Assembly (NCBI RefSeq): GCF_009363655.1
Contig: NZ_CP045393.1
Span: 3,844,001-3,908,000 of the forward strand
Direction of reading: 5' to 3'
Source of the DNA: Roseovarius sp. THAF27
GTDB taxonomy: Bacteria > Pseudomonadota > Alphaproteobacteria > Rhodobacterales > Rhodobacteraceae
DNA length: 64,000 nucleotides
Shown here in pieces: positions 18,256-27,732 of this stretch. Below the pieces are notes generated by a model, which saw nothing but the letters and a program-made list of their open reading frames with translations, did no database searches and was not told where the DNA came from. Each line of letters begins with the position of its first letter. Within the stretch, counting starts at the first letter, position 1. The translations under genes were made by a program, and so were the position numbers.

Positions 18256-18905
18256 TGGCGCTGCCGTTCCCCCTGGCCGAGCCCGCCAGCGAGGCCTCCG
18301 TCGAGCAGGGCCGCAAGCTCTTTGCCGGCGAGGTCACCTTCGTCAAGGGCGTGGTCGCCATGTCCGGACTGCCCCCTGCCGATCGGCCCGAAGTCTGCTT
18401 TGCCGGACGGTCCAATGTCGGAAAGTCCAGCCTGATCAATGCGCTGACGGGGCGCAAGGCGCTGGCCCGCGCCTCCAACACGCCCGGCCGCACGCAGGAA
18501 ATCAACTATTTCGACCTCGGCGGGCAGAGCTATCTCGTCGACCTGCCCGGCTACGGCTACGCCAACGCCCCCCTGGCCAAGGTCGAGAAATGGCAGGCGC
18601 TGCTGAAACAGTACCTGTCGGGCCGCGCCACCCTGCGCCGCGCCTTCGTGCTGATCGACGCCCGCCACGGGATCAAACCCGTGGACGAAGAGATCATGGC
18701 CCTGCTCGACAGCTCGGCCGTGACCTTCCAATGCGTGCTGACCAAGGCCGACAAGGTCAAACCCGCCGAGCGCGACAGGATGCTGGCGCAGGTGCGCACC
18801 CGCCTTGCCACCCACGCCGCCGCATTCCCCGAGATCGTCCTGACCTCCTCGGAAAAGGGCAACGGCATCGCCACCCTGCGCGCCATCATCGCCACGCTGG
18901 AATAA
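18255..18905 (+). CDS. yihA: Ribosome biogenesis GTP-binding protein YihA/EngB
   Basis: A 216-residue TRAFAC-class GTPase needed for assembly of the 50S subunit. G1 is GRSNVGKSSLIN, G3 is DLPGYGYAN, and G4 is TKADKV. The SNTPGRTQ switch region is present. Start overlaps the MOSC stop (TGATG). A short GC stem with a T-run follows the stop, and argB begins 197 bp further on. Confidence 0.96.
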   Translation: MALPFPLAEPASEASVEQGRKLFAGEVTFVKGVVAMSGLPPADRPEVCFAGRSNVGKSSLINALTGRKALARASNTPGRTQEINYFDLGGQSYLVDLPGYGYANAPLAKVEKWQALLKQYLSGRATLRRAFVLIDARHGIKPVDEEIMALLDSSAVTFQCVLTKADKVKPAERDRMLAQVRTRLATHAAAFPEIVLTSSEKGNGIATLRAIIATLE

Positions 18906-18906
18906 T

Positions 18907-18930
18907 CCGGGATCGCCCCCGGCTTTTTCT
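18907..18930 (+). terminator. Possible terminator after yihA
   Basis: CCGGG-ATCGCC-CCCGG followed by CTTTTTCT. The stem is only 5 bp, but position just after the stop and the T5 run suit a terminator. It overlaps the dispersed CTTTTTCTTGC motif. Confidence 0.45.
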
Positions 18931-18944
18931 TGCCGGAAATACTC
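18923..18944 (+). repeat. Dispersed CTTTTTCTTGC...AAATACT motif, copy 2
   Basis: CTTTTTCTTGCCGGAAATAC lies after yihA, matching the copies at 9072 and 51744 over most of its length. Here it directly follows a GC stem. Confidence 0.55.
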
Positions 18945-19102
18945 ACGACACAACCGCCGCAACAGGCGACACCGCTCTTCAGGCGCGGTCGGCCCGCACT
19001 CCCGCTTCCCTCCCCCGAGGGGAGGGCCAGGGTGGGGGTCACCTAAAGTCTTGCGCGCCAGCGCCGGTCCGGTGATAACGCCTCCGAACAAGGATCCTGC
19101 CG

Positions 19103-19966
19103 ATGAAGACCCGAGACATGACCCGCGACAACCTCACCACCGCCCGCACCCTCAGCGAGGCCCTGCCTTATCTTCAGCGCTACGACGACGCCATCGTCGT
19201 GATCAAGCTGGGCGGCCATGCCATGGGCAGCGACGCCGCGATGGCCACCTTTGCCCGCGACGTGGTGCTGATGCGACAGGTCGGCGTGAACCCGGTGATC
19301 GTCCATGGCGGCGGGCCGATGATCAACCAGATGCTGGAAAAGCTGAACATCAAGTCCGATTTCGTGAATGGCAAGCGCGTCACCGACGAGGCCACGATGG
19401 AAGTGGTCGAGATGGTCCTCTCGGGCCGCGTCAACAAGCGCATCGTGCAGGCGATCAGCGCCCAGGGCGGCAAGGCGGTGGGTCTTTCTGGCAAGGATGC
19501 GGGCCTCATCACCTGCGTGCCCACCGACCCCAAGCTCGGTTTCGTCGGCACGCCCGACAAGGTCGACCCGTCGATCCTGCACACGCTCTTTCACGACGAT
19601 GCCATTCCCGTGATCGCCCCGCTCGGCGCGGGCCACCATGGCGAGACCTTCAACATCAACGGCGACACCGCCGCCGGGGCCATCGCCTCTGCACTTCGGG
19701 CCGACCGCCTGCTTTTGCTGACGGATGTGGACGGCGTGCGCGATGGCGAGGGCAATATCCTGACCGAACTCACCGCCTCGCAGATCAAGTCCCTGACCGA
19801 CCAAGGCATCATCTCGGGTGGCATGATCCCCAAGACCGAAACCGCGCTCGATGCGCTCTCCTACGGGGTGCGCGGCGTGGTCATCCTCGACGGGCGGCTA
19901 GACAACGCCGTGCTGCTGGAGCTTTACACCGAACACGGTTCCGGCTCGCTGATCCGGGCAGGATAA
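19103..19966 (+). CDS. argB: Acetylglutamate kinase
   Basis: A 287-residue amino-acid kinase that phosphorylates N-acetylglutamate in arginine synthesis. Motifs: [10 protein letters not shown] near residue 35, [14 protein letters not shown], the [13 protein letters not shown] substrate region and a C-terminal [16 protein letters not shown] lies upstream of the ATG; a second in-frame ATG five codons in is an alternative. The enzyme is usually feedback-inhibited by arginine. It follows yidC-MOSC-yihA on the same strand, an order common in Rhodobacteraceae, but after a probable terminator. Confidence 0.97.
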   Translation: MKTRDMTRDNLTTARTLSEALPYLQRYDDAIVVIKLGGHAMGSDAAMATFARDVVLMRQVGVNPVIVHGGGPMINQMLEKLNIKSDFVNGKRVTDEATMEVVEMVLSGRVNKRIVQAISAQGGKAVGLSGKDAGLITCVPTDPKLGFVGTPDKVDPSILHTLFHDDAIPVIAPLGAGHHGETFNINGDTAAGAIASALRADRLLLLTDVDGVRDGEGNILTELTASQIKSLTDQGIISGGMIPKTETALDALSYGVRGVVILDGRLDNAVLLELYTEHGSGSLIRAG

Positions 19967-20041
19967 GGCCCGCACACCGCGTCACCGCGTTGTGACCCTT
20001 CGTCTCTTTGCGGACACATGCGGATGCAATAAATATACCGC

Positions 20042-20836
20042 ATGGAAAACGAGTTGCTGATCCGCCTGTCCGTCTTCATCGGGCTTTTCGCGGTCCTGGC
20101 CCTGATCGAGGCCCGGGCGCCGCGACGCGTGCGCACCCAGCCCCGCAACACGCGCTGGATCACCAACTGGGCCATCGTCCTCCTCGACACGCTGACCCTC
20201 CGTGCCCTCGCGCTGGCCCTGCCCCTGCTGGCCGTCGGCGCCGCCGTGGATGCCGAGGCCAACGGCTGGGGCCTGATGAACGCCATCGACCTGCCCGGTT
20301 GGATCGCCGTCGTCCTGACCGTGCTGATCTTCGACCTTGCCATATGGGCGCAACATCTGGTGACCCACAAGGTGCCGCTCCTGTGGCGCATCCACCGGGT
20401 CCACCATGCCGACCGCGACATCGACGTGACCACCGCGATCCGGTTTCACCCGGTGGAAATCGCGCTGTCGATGCTGCTCAAGATCGGGCTGGTCTACCTG
20501 CTCGGCCCGCCCGCGCTGGGGATTATCCTGTTCGAGATCATCCTGAACGGCACCGCCATGTTCAACCACGCCAATATCAAGCTGCCCTTGGGGCTGGACG
20601 CCGCCCTGCGCAAGGTGCTGGTGACGCCCGACATGCACCGCGTGCACCATTCCGACGAGCGCCGCGAACATGACAGCAATTACGGCTTCGCCCTGTCGAT
20701 CTGGGATCGTATGTTCGGCACCTACATCGCGCAGCCGGCCAAGGGGCACGACGACATGACCATCGGTCTTCAGTGGCAGGATGACCGCCCCACGCGCCTT
20801 GGCTGGTCGCTGGGCCTGCCGTTCTTCCGCGAATGA
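20042..20836 (+). CDS. Sterol desaturase / fatty-acid hydroxylase family membrane protein
   Basis: A 264-residue integral membrane di-iron protein. Histidine clusters of the superfamily are HLVTH, HRVHHAD and HRVHHSDERREHDSNYG. Three or four hydrophobic segments lie before and between the clusters. Members hydroxylate or desaturate lipids using O2. Bacterial members of this short class have few known substrates; a membrane lipid or hopanoid-type lipid is possible. Its stop overlaps the next gene (ATGA at 20833-20836), so it leads a four-gene coupled operon that includes an Fe-S protein, a possible electron donor. Confidence 0.9.
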   Translation: MENELLIRLSVFIGLFAVLALIEARAPRRVRTQPRNTRWITNWAIVLLDTLTLRALALALPLLAVGAAVDAEANGWGLMNAIDLPGWIAVVLTVLIFDLAIWAQHLVTHKVPLLWRIHRVHHADRDIDVTTAIRFHPVEIALSMLLKIGLVYLLGPPALGIILFEIILNGTAMFNHANIKLPLGLDAALRKVLVTPDMHRVHHSDERREHDSNYGFALSIWDRMFGTYIAQPAKGHDDMTIGLQWQDDRPTRLGWSLGLPFFRE

Positions 20837-21471
20837 TGACGCTCGACACCATCGCACGGGCCGCCGCCCCGCACCACCTGGATGTCTTCGGTACCGTCAC
20901 CGGGCCAGAGACACCCGAGGGCATCGGCACCCTCGTGCTGCTCGGCCCGCGCGAGCCCGGCTTCTGGCCCGCCTTCACCGCGTCGCCGGAATATGCCGAC
21001 GCGGCGCCCGACCCGCTGGATCGCTGGTCGTCGCGCGTGATCGGCGGCCTTGCGCACGCGCTTCAGGCGACCGCGTTCTTTCCTTTCGGCGGCCCACCGT
21101 TCCAGCCGTTCATCGCCTGGGCCAAGGCCAGCGGGCGGGCGCATTCCTCTCCCGTGGGGCTCTTGGTGCATGACACCGCCGGGCTGATGGTCTCGTATCG
21201 CGGGGCGCTCGGCTTTGCCGACAAGCTCGATACGCCCGCACCTCCGCCCAACCCGTGCAACAGCTGCGGCGCACAACCCTGCCTCACCGCCTGCCCCGTC
21301 GATGCCTTCGCCAGCGGCACCTACGACATCGCCGCCTGCAAGGCAGACCTGGACAGACCGGAAAATGATTGTATGTCAAAAGGATGCGCTGTGCGCCGGG
21401 CCTGCCCGGTCAGCCAGTCGTACGGGCGGCTGGACTACCAGTCCGCCTTTCACATGAGGGCCTTCAAATGA
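20833..21471 (+). CDS. 4Fe-4S ferredoxin-like protein
   Basis: A 212-residue soluble protein. The cysteine-rich C-terminal region has CNSCGAQPCLTACPVDAF, whose CxxC, CxxxCP spacing is that of a 4Fe-4S domain, and a second set, CAVRRACPVSQSYGR, after CMSKGC. The 130-residue N-terminal region resembles the corrinoid-reductase/QueG-like iron-sulfur family only loosely and I do not assign it. It sits between the desaturase and the SixA-type gene with 4-bp overlaps on both sides. An electron-transfer role for the desaturase is an inference from context. Confidence 0.82.
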   Translation: MMTLDTIARAAAPHHLDVFGTVTGPETPEGIGTLVLLGPREPGFWPAFTASPEYADAAPDPLDRWSSRVIGGLAHALQATAFFPFGGPPFQPFIAWAKASGRAHSSPVGLLVHDTAGLMVSYRGALGFADKLDTPAPPPNPCNSCGAQPCLTACPVDAFASGTYDIAACKADLDRPENDCMSKGCAVRRACPVSQSYGRLDYQSAFHMRAFK

Positions 21472-21962
21472 GACGTCTCGTCCTGATGCGTCACGCCAAG
21501 TCCAGCTGGGGCGACCCCGGCCTCGACGACCATGACCGCCCGCTGAACAAGCGCGGCAAGCTCTCGGCCGATGCCCTTGGCGACTGGTTGCGCAGCCAGA
21601 CCATCGTCGTAGACGAGGCGCTGGTGTCCTCCTCGGCGCGCACGGTCGAAACCCTGCAAAGGCTCGGGATCGACTGCGACCGCCAGGTGCTGGATCAGCT
21701 CTACCACGCCGGTTCCGGCGACATGCTCAAGGCGCTCAAGACCCGCGCCACCGGCCAGACCGTCCTGATGCTGGGCCACAACCCCGGCATCGCCTGGTTT
21801 GCCCGCGACCTGATGCTGGCACAGCCCGACCATACCCGGTTCGAGGATTACCCCACCGGCGCAACCCTCGTGGCGCGGTTCGACATCGACGACTGGAACG
21901 CGCTGCAACCGGGCACCGGCCGTTTCGAGGCTTTCGTGACGCCGCGCGACCTCATCGAGTGA
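21468..21962 (+). CDS. SixA-type histidine phosphatase
   Basis: A 164-residue member of the histidine phosphatase (phosphoglycerate mutase-like) superfamily. The catalytic RHA motif is at LMRHAKSSWGD, and the second His is in LMLGHNPGIAWF. SixA removes phosphate from phosphohistidine in some signalling proteins; the bacterial family also includes enzymes with other substrates. ATG at 21468 overlaps the upstream stop. The gene is followed by a GTGA overlap into the histone-deacetylase-like gene. Confidence 0.9.
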   Translation: MRRLVLMRHAKSSWGDPGLDDHDRPLNKRGKLSADALGDWLRSQTIVVDEALVSSSARTVETLQRLGIDCDRQVLDQLYHAGSGDMLKALKTRATGQTVLMLGHNPGIAWFARDLMLAQPDHTRFEDYPTGATLVARFDIDDWNALQPGTGRFEAFVTPRDLIE

Positions 21963-23086
21963 CCGACGCCGCGTTGCATCCGGTCTTCATCGGGTCCGAG
22001 ATCTATCGCGGCTCCAGCTATGGCGCGCGGCATCCGCTCAGTATCCCCCGCGTGCCCACTGTGATGGATCTGTGCCGCGCGATGGGATGGCTGCCTCGCA
22101 CCCAGTTCCACGTCAGCCCGCGCGCCAAACCCGCCGCGCTGACCCGGTTTCACACACCCGCCTATATCACCGCCCTGCAACAGGCCGAGGCGGCCCGCAC
22201 TGTCGACGAACCGACACGACAACGCCACCAGATCGGAACCCTCTCCAACCCGATCTTCCCCGAGATCTATCGCCGCCCCGCCACCGCCGCAGGCGGCTCG
22301 CTTTTGGCGGCGGACCTGCTCGCGCAGGGTGGCATCGTCTACAATCCGGGCGGCGGCACGCATCACGGCATGGCCGACCATGCCGCCGGTTTCTGCTATC
22401 TCAACGACCCGGTGCTGGCCATCAAGGCGTTCCTCGCGCAGGGGCTGACCCGCATCGCCTATGTCGATATCGACGCGCATCACTGCGACGGCGTCGCGGC
22501 GGCGTTCCACGGCGAGCCGCGCGTTCTGATGATCTCGACCCACGAAGAGGCCCGTTGGCCCTTCACCGGCGCTCTCGACGACCGCGCGGGCAGTCACGCC
22601 ATCAACCTGCCCCTGCCGCGCGGCACCCATGACGACGATTTTGCCCTGCTGCGCGACGAAGTCCTCCTGCCCGCCGTGCAGGACTGGCGCCCCGAGGTCA
22701 TCGTTCTGCAATGCGGGGCCGACGCCGTTCTGGAAGACCCGCTTGCCCGCCTGGCCCTGTCCAACAACGCGCACTGGCAGCTCGTCACGGCCCTGAAACA
22801 GATGGCCCCACGCCTGCTGGTCCTAGGTGGGGGCGGATACAACCCGTGGACGGTGGGCCGGCTCTGGTCCGGCGTCTGGGCCACGCTCAACGGTCTGGAA
22901 ATCCCCGACCGCCTGCCCGAGCGCGCGCGCTCCGTGCTTGCCGCCCTCAGCTGGACCCGCCAGCGCGGCGACCGGCCCGATCACCTCGTCGAAACGCTCC
23001 GCGACACGCCCCGCCATGGCCCCGTGCAAAACGAAATACGCCGCCGGGTGCAGGTGCTGCAGGCCCGGCGGCGCGTTTGGGTGTAG
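21959..23086 (+). CDS. Histone-deacetylase-superfamily zinc amidohydrolase
   Basis: A 375-residue arginase/deacetylase-fold enzyme. The zinc and catalytic residues appear in GGTHHGMADHAAGFCYLND, YVDIDAHHCDGVAAAF and the later LGGGGYNPWTVGRLW. Bacterial relatives include acetoin-utilisation AcuC proteins and acetylpolyamine amidohydrolases; this sequence is closest in layout to AcuC-like proteins, but the acyl substrate is open. The start is GTG at 21959, overlapping the SixA stop. It is the last gene of the operon and converges on bztD. Confidence 0.92.
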   Translation: MTDAALHPVFIGSEIYRGSSYGARHPLSIPRVPTVMDLCRAMGWLPRTQFHVSPRAKPAALTRFHTPAYITALQQAEAARTVDEPTRQRHQIGTLSNPIFPEIYRRPATAAGGSLLAADLLAQGGIVYNPGGGTHHGMADHAAGFCYLNDPVLAIKAFLAQGLTRIAYVDIDAHHCDGVAAAFHGEPRVLMISTHEEARWPFTGALDDRAGSHAINLPLPRGTHDDDFALLRDEVLLPAVQDWRPEVIVLQCGADAVLEDPLARLALSNNAHWQLVTALKQMAPRLLVLGGGGYNPWTVGRLWSGVWATLNGLEIPDRLPERARSVLAALSWTRQRGDRPDHLVETLRDTPRHGPVQNEIRRRVQVLQARRRVWV

Positions 23087-23104
23087 GGCCCCGAAGGCCC
23101 CCGA

Positions 23105-23872
23105 TCAGTGCCCCAGGATCTGGCTGAGGAACAGCTTCGTCCGGTCGCTTTTCGGGTTGTTGAAGAACTCTTCGGGTTCGTTCTGTTCCACGATCTGGCC
23201 CTGGTCCATGAAGATCACCCGGTTCGCCACCTGCCGGGCAAAGCCCATCTCATGGGTTACGCACAGCATCGTCATGCCTTCCTCGGCAAGGCTCACCATC
23301 GTGTCGAGCACTTCCTTGATCATCTCGGGGTCAAGCGCAGACGTGGGTTCGTCGAACAGCATGATCCGTGGCTTCATGCACAGCGACCGCGCGATGGCGA
23401 CCCGCTGCTGCTGACCGCCCGACAGTTGCCCGGGATACTTGTCCGCCTGTTCGGGGATCTTCACCTTTTCAAGGAAATGCATCGCCGTTTCCTCGGCCTG
23501 ACGCTTGGGGATCTTGCGTACCCAGATCGGCGCCAGCGTGCAGTTCTCCAGGATCGTCAGGTGCGGGAACAGGTTGAAGTGCTGGAACACCATCCCGACC
23601 TCGGACCGGATCTTGTCGATGTTCTTGATGTCCGAGGACAGCACCGTCCCGTCCACCTCGATCCGGCCTTTCTGGTGCTCTTCCAGCGCGTTGATACACC
23701 GGATCAGCGTCGACTTGCCCGATCCGGACGGGCCCGCGATGACGATGCGCTCGCCCCGGTGCACCGACAGGTCGATGTCGCGCAGCACGTGGAACGTGCC
23801 GTACCACTTGTTCATGTTCTCGATCCGGATCGCGATTTCGTCCGAGACCTGCATTTGAGCGGTTTCCGCCAT
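23105..23872 (-). CDS. bztD: Glutamate/glutamine/aspartate/asparagine ABC transporter ATPase
   Basis: A 255-residue polar-amino-acid ABC ATPase. Walker [13 protein letters not shown], signature [14 protein letters not shown], Walker [14 protein letters not shown]-loop [10 protein letters not shown]. It powers the BztB-BztC permease. It is the last gene of bztABCD, 14 bp after bztC. The system was described in Rhodobacter capsulatus as a broad uptake system for acidic amino acids and their amides. Confidence 0.96.
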   Translation of the reverse strand: MAETAQMQVSDEIAIRIENMNKWYGTFHVLRDIDLSVHRGERIVIAGPSGSGKSTLIRCINALEEHQKGRIEVDGTVLSSDIKNIDKIRSEVGMVFQHFNLFPHLTILENCTLAPIWVRKIPKRQAEETAMHFLEKVKIPEQADKYPGQLSGGQQQRVAIARSLCMKPRIMLFDEPTSALDPEMIKEVLDTMVSLAEEGMTMLCVTHEMGFARQVANRVIFMDQGQIVEQNEPEEFFNNPKSDRTKLFLSQILGH

Positions 23873-23886
23873 GGATAACCCTCCCC

Positions 23887-25179
23887 TTACCTGTGATCAG
23901 TGTTGAGCTCGCGCTCAAGCCACTGCGAATATTGAGACACGCCATAACAGACGACGAAGAACAGAAGCGCGGCAAACCCGAACAGCTCCCAGTAGACCCC
24001 GTTCCAGTCGGTCGAGGCCAGGATCGGACCCCGGATCATGCCGACCAGATCGAACATCGAGATGACCGAGACCAGCGTGGTGTCCTTGAACAGGCCCACC
24101 GCAACGTTCACGATGCCCGGGATCGAGATCTTCAGCGCCTGCGGCAGGATGATCAGCCGCATTGCCTGGGCATAGTCCAGCCCAAGGCTGTCGCCCGCCT
24201 CGTACTGGCCGCGCGGCAGCGCCGCCAGCCCCCCGCGAATCACCTCGGCGATATAGGCCGACGCGAAGGCGGTGATCATGATGATCACCCGGATAATCAG
24301 GTCGAACGTCGTGCCCGGCGGCAGGAAATAGGCCAGCACCACGTTCGCCACGAACAGAAGCGTGATCAGCGGCACGCCCCGGATGAACTCGATGAACACG
24401 ACGCAAATCCACTTGATGATCGGCATGTCCGATTGCCGCCCCAGCGCCAGCGCGATGCCGATCGGGATCGACAGCGAAACGCAGACCGTGCCGAGGATCA
24501 TGTTGAGCATGAAGCCCCCCATGTCGCGCGACGGCACCTGCTCCAGCCGCAGCACCTCGATCTTGCCGATGCTGCCGGCCAGGAGGATCGCGACGACAAG
24601 CACCCCGAGCCCCCCCAGCACCGCGACACCGAAGCCCCGCTTTTCCAGCGCCTTGAACGCGACATAGGCCGCGACGAACCCAAGCAGCAGCAACAGCGGC
24701 GGCACGATGGACCCGCCCCAGATCAGCCAGAATGCCAGGAAGGGGTAAACGCCGGTGAACAGCAGCATCTGCCGCGGCAGGTACTTGAAGAACATCACCG
24801 GCGCCGCCGCCACGAACAGCAGCAGGAAGGCCAGCGCCGGGCGCCAGTATTCCGTGCTGGGATACTTGAACCCGAACAAAAGCTGGTTCCAGCGGTCGCT
24901 CAGCACCGCGAAACAGCCCCCGGTCGCACCGTCCAGGATCTCGCGGCATTCCCGGATCGACGCCGCGTTCCAGATCCCGTTCAGGATCCAGGGCAGCGTC
25001 GCGGCCAGCAGGAAATAGATCACCACGATCGCCGCCACGGTAAGCACCGAGTTGGGGATCGTCGCGAACAGGTTCTGCTTCATCCACTTGGTGACGCCGG
25101 TTTCCGCCGCAGGGGGCGGCGATTCCGGCAGCATGGAGTCGCGGACATAAGCGACGGATTCTGCATGTGTATCAGACAT
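23887..25179 (-). CDS. bztC: Amino-acid ABC transporter permease BztC
   Basis: A 430-residue inner-membrane permease, longer than usual HisM-type permeases because of about 180 extra N-terminal residues with several helices, as in R. capsulatus BztC. The binding-protein-dependent transport domain is C-terminal; the EAA loop reads [23 protein letters not shown]. It pairs with BztB. It starts one base after the bztB stop and is followed by bztD. Confidence 0.95.
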   Translation of the reverse strand: MSDTHAESVAYVRDSMLPESPPPAAETGVTKWMKQNLFATIPNSVLTVAAIVVIYFLLAATLPWILNGIWNAASIRECREILDGATGGCFAVLSDRWNQLLFGFKYPSTEYWRPALAFLLLFVAAAPVMFFKYLPRQMLLFTGVYPFLAFWLIWGGSIVPPLLLLLGFVAAYVAFKALEKRGFGVAVLGGLGVLVVAILLAGSIGKIEVLRLEQVPSRDMGGFMLNMILGTVCVSLSIPIGIALALGRQSDMPIIKWICVVFIEFIRGVPLITLLFVANVVLAYFLPPGTTFDLIIRVIIMITAFASAYIAEVIRGGLAALPRGQYEAGDSLGLDYAQAMRLIILPQALKISIPGIVNVAVGLFKDTTLVSVISMFDLVGMIRGPILASTDWNGVYWELFGFAALLFFVVCYGVSQYSQWLERELNTDHR

Positions 25180-25180
25180 C

Positions 25181-26395
25181 TCAGCGCTCCTTCAGCCGCA
25201 CGGCGTTGTTGTAAATGTTCATCACCGCAGAGATCCCGAGGCTGATCAGCAGGTAGAACAGCATCAGCAAGAGCACGCATTCGATGGCGCGGCCCGTCTG
25301 GTTCAGCGTGATTCCCCCCAGCGTGGCGGTGATGTCGGCATAGCCCACGGCAATCGCCAGCGAAGAGTTCTTGGTGATATTCAGATACTGCGAAATCAGC
25401 GGCGGGATGATCACCCTCAGCGCCTGCGGCAGGATCACAAGGTTCATGATCCGGCGCGGACGCAGGCCCAGGCTTGCCGCCGCTTCTGTCTGGCCCTTGC
25501 TGACGGCCAGGATACCCGCGCGGACGTTCTCCGCGATGAAGGCGCCGGTATAGATCGACAGCGCGAACCACAGCGCGATCAACGGTGCCCCGATCTGCAG
25601 GCCGCCGCGAAAGTTGAAGCCGCCCAGTTCCGGGAAATCCAGAGTGATCGGCTGCCCCATGATGAAGAACACCAGGATCGACGGCACGAACAGGATCGCC
25701 AGCGACGGCCAGCCCATCGGCAACAGCTTGCCCGTGGCATAAAGCAGCTTCTTGGCATAGCGGCGATAGGCGAAGACCCCGATGACCGACAGGATGAACG
25801 TTACCACGACCACCATCGACCCCGGCCCCCAGACCGGCATCGGCACATAGACGCCGCGGTTGGTGAAGGCGACCGATCCCAGGATCATCGACGCGTCCGG
25901 GTCATCTCCGCGAAACGCGCTCGGCGCGGGCAGGACGGCGGTCATGATCGTGAAGATGATGATGATCCAGATCAGCACCGGCACGTTCCGGAACGCCTCG
26001 ACATAGCCCGACATCAGCTTGCGGATCAGCCAGTTGTTCGACAGCCGCAACACGCCCGCGATCACGCCGAAGATCGTCGCCGTGGCACAGGCCAGGAACG
26101 CCACCAAGAGCGTGTTCAGGATGCCGACGATGGCCGCCGTAAGGTGCGAACTGCGGCTGGTGTACTCGACCAGCGTCTGGTTGATGTCGTACCCCGCCGG
26201 CTCGCCCAGGAATTCGTAACTGATGTTCAGACCCGCAGCCCGCAGGTTGAGCACAAGGTTGTAGCCCAGGTAAGCGATGATCCCGATCAGCACCATCAGG
26301 GCGATGAACTGGAAGGTGTAGGAACGATAGCGCGTATCGTTCAACAGCATAGATGGTCGAAACGACTCCTGTTGAGGGTCGGTCATTATTGTCAT
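25181..26395 (-). CDS. bztB: Amino-acid ABC transporter permease BztB
   Basis: A 404-residue inner-membrane permease with an extended periplasmic insertion between the first helix and the transport domain, typical of BztB/AapQ. The EAA loop is AVSKGQTEAAASLGLRPRRIMN. It starts 116 bp downstream of bztA; the gap holds a strong hairpin that probably sets a higher level for bztA than for the membrane genes. Confidence 0.95.
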   Translation of the reverse strand: MTIMTDPQQESFRPSMLLNDTRYRSYTFQFIALMVLIGIIAYLGYNLVLNLRAAGLNISYEFLGEPAGYDINQTLVEYTSRSSHLTAAIVGILNTLLVAFLACATATIFGVIAGVLRLSNNWLIRKLMSGYVEAFRNVPVLIWIIIIFTIMTAVLPAPSAFRGDDPDASMILGSVAFTNRGVYVPMPVWGPGSMVVVVTFILSVIGVFAYRRYAKKLLYATGKLLPMGWPSLAILFVPSILVFFIMGQPITLDFPELGGFNFRGGLQIGAPLIALWFALSIYTGAFIAENVRAGILAVSKGQTEAAASLGLRPRRIMNLVILPQALRVIIPPLISQYLNITKNSSLAIAVGYADITATLGGITLNQTGRAIECVLLLMLFYLLISLGISAVMNIYNNAVRLKER

Positions 26396-26471
26396 CTGAA
26401 GTGTCCCCGTTGGCGGCCCGGATTATTGTGTGCGCTTTTGCGCGGTTGGGCCTGTCCCTGGTTATTATGTG

Positions 26472-26501
26472 CGAAGGGCGCGGAGTGATCCGCGCCCTTC
26501 G
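26472..26501 (-). terminator. Intercistronic hairpin between bztA and bztB
   Basis: A perfect 13-bp stem, arms 26472-26484 and 26489-26501, closes on a 4-base loop (TCAC on the transcript). Transcript sequence after it is not T-rich, so it should be a partial terminator or a 3'-end stabiliser rather than a full stop. Such hairpins behind binding-protein genes are known to allow excess binding protein. Confidence 0.8.
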
Positions 26502-26511
26502 ACTTGGTATC

Positions 26512-27531
26512 TTAGCGGAACGGCGGCGAGTACAGCAGGCCACCATCGGTCCACTGCGCGTTCAGGCCGCGCGCCAGACCGATCGGGGTGGTCTCACCGA
26601 TGTTCTTCTCGAACAGCTCGCCATAGTTGCCGCCGGCCGAGATGGCCTTGACGGCCCAGTCGGCCTCGAGGCCCAGCATCTCGCCAAGGTTGCCCTCGGT
26701 GCCGAGCAGACGGTTGATCTCCGGGCTGTCGCCGGCGGTCGATGCCATGTCGGCGATGTTGGCGCTGGTGACGCCCAGTTCTTCGGCCGCGATCAGCGCG
26801 TTCAGGGTCCAGCGAACCACGTCACCCCACTCGTTGTCACCGTGACGGACCAGCGGGCCCAGCGGCTCTTTCGAGACGATCTCGGGCAGCAGCACGTGCG
26901 CCGACGGATCTTCGAACGCGGCGCGCGTCGCGGCCAGGCCCGAGGCGTCGGTGGTGTAGACGTCACATGCGCCAGCCAGGTACTGCTGCTGCGCTTCGGC
27001 GTTGGTTTCGATCGGAACCGGCTCGTAGTTCATGCTGTTCTTGCGGAAATAGTCCGCCAGGTTCAGCTCGGTCGTGGTGCCGGTCTGGATGCAGACGGTC
27101 GCGCCGTCCAGATCCTTGGCCGAGGACACGCCCAGCTCCTTGGGAACCATGAAGCCCTGACCGTCGTAGTAGTTCACGCCGACGAATTCGAACTTCAGGT
27201 CGACATCGCGCGAGAAGGTCCAGGTCGTGTTCCGGGCCAGCATGTCGATCTCGCCCGAGGCCAGCGCGGTAAAGCGCGTCTTGCCGGTGGTGGGCACGAA
27301 TTCGACCGCTTGCGGATCCCCCAGCACGGCGGCGGCGACAGCACGGCAAACGCCGACGTCGAAGCCATCCCAGTTCCCGTTGGAATCCGGGGCGGCAAAG
27401 CCGACCAGGCCGGTGGTCACGCCGCAGTTCAGCGTGCCGCGAGCCTTGACATCGTCAAGCGTCGCGGCCGCAGCTGCGCCAGCCGTAAGGCCGGCCACCG
27501 TCAGCGCGCCTAGAAATACGGATTTTTTCAT
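26512..27531 (-). CDS. bztA: Amino-acid ABC transporter periplasmic binding protein BztA
   Basis: A 339-residue solute-binding protein. Signal peptide residues 1-22 (KKSVFLGALTVAGLTAGAAAAA). The mature protein starts LDDVKARGTLNCGVTTGLVGF, as in AapJ/BztA. Two Cys pairs typical of the family are present (NCGV, GVCRAVAAA). It binds glutamate, glutamine, aspartate and asparagine in characterised relatives. AGGAAGAGG lies seven bases before the ATG. It is the first gene of the operon, with its promoter expected in the 200 bp upstream shared with no other start. Confidence 0.96.
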   Translation of the reverse strand: MKKSVFLGALTVAGLTAGAAAAATLDDVKARGTLNCGVTTGLVGFAAPDSNGNWDGFDVGVCRAVAAAVLGDPQAVEFVPTTGKTRFTALASGEIDMLARNTTWTFSRDVDLKFEFVGVNYYDGQGFMVPKELGVSSAKDLDGATVCIQTGTTTELNLADYFRKNSMNYEPVPIETNAEAQQQYLAGACDVYTTDASGLAATRAAFEDPSAHVLLPEIVSKEPLGPLVRHGDNEWGDVVRWTLNALIAAEELGVTSANIADMASTAGDSPEINRLLGTEGNLGEMLGLEADWAVKAISAGGNYGELFEKNIGETTPIGLARGLNAQWTDGGLLYSPPFR

Positions 27532-27732
27532 GTTTACCTCTTCCTGATGTATCCGCCCGATCGAGGGCGGTTTGGTCGGCCCAAGCGGACCGGAGCGATA
27601 CTGTGAAAGGGGTTCCCCCCACGTCAGTGTGCATAAGTGTGAGTGGATTCATTCCTGAACGTCAAGACCCGTGTCACGAAAAACGATGGTTTCAGGCCAA
27701 TGCTTCCGTTTGGGAAACCGATGTTTTTCTCT

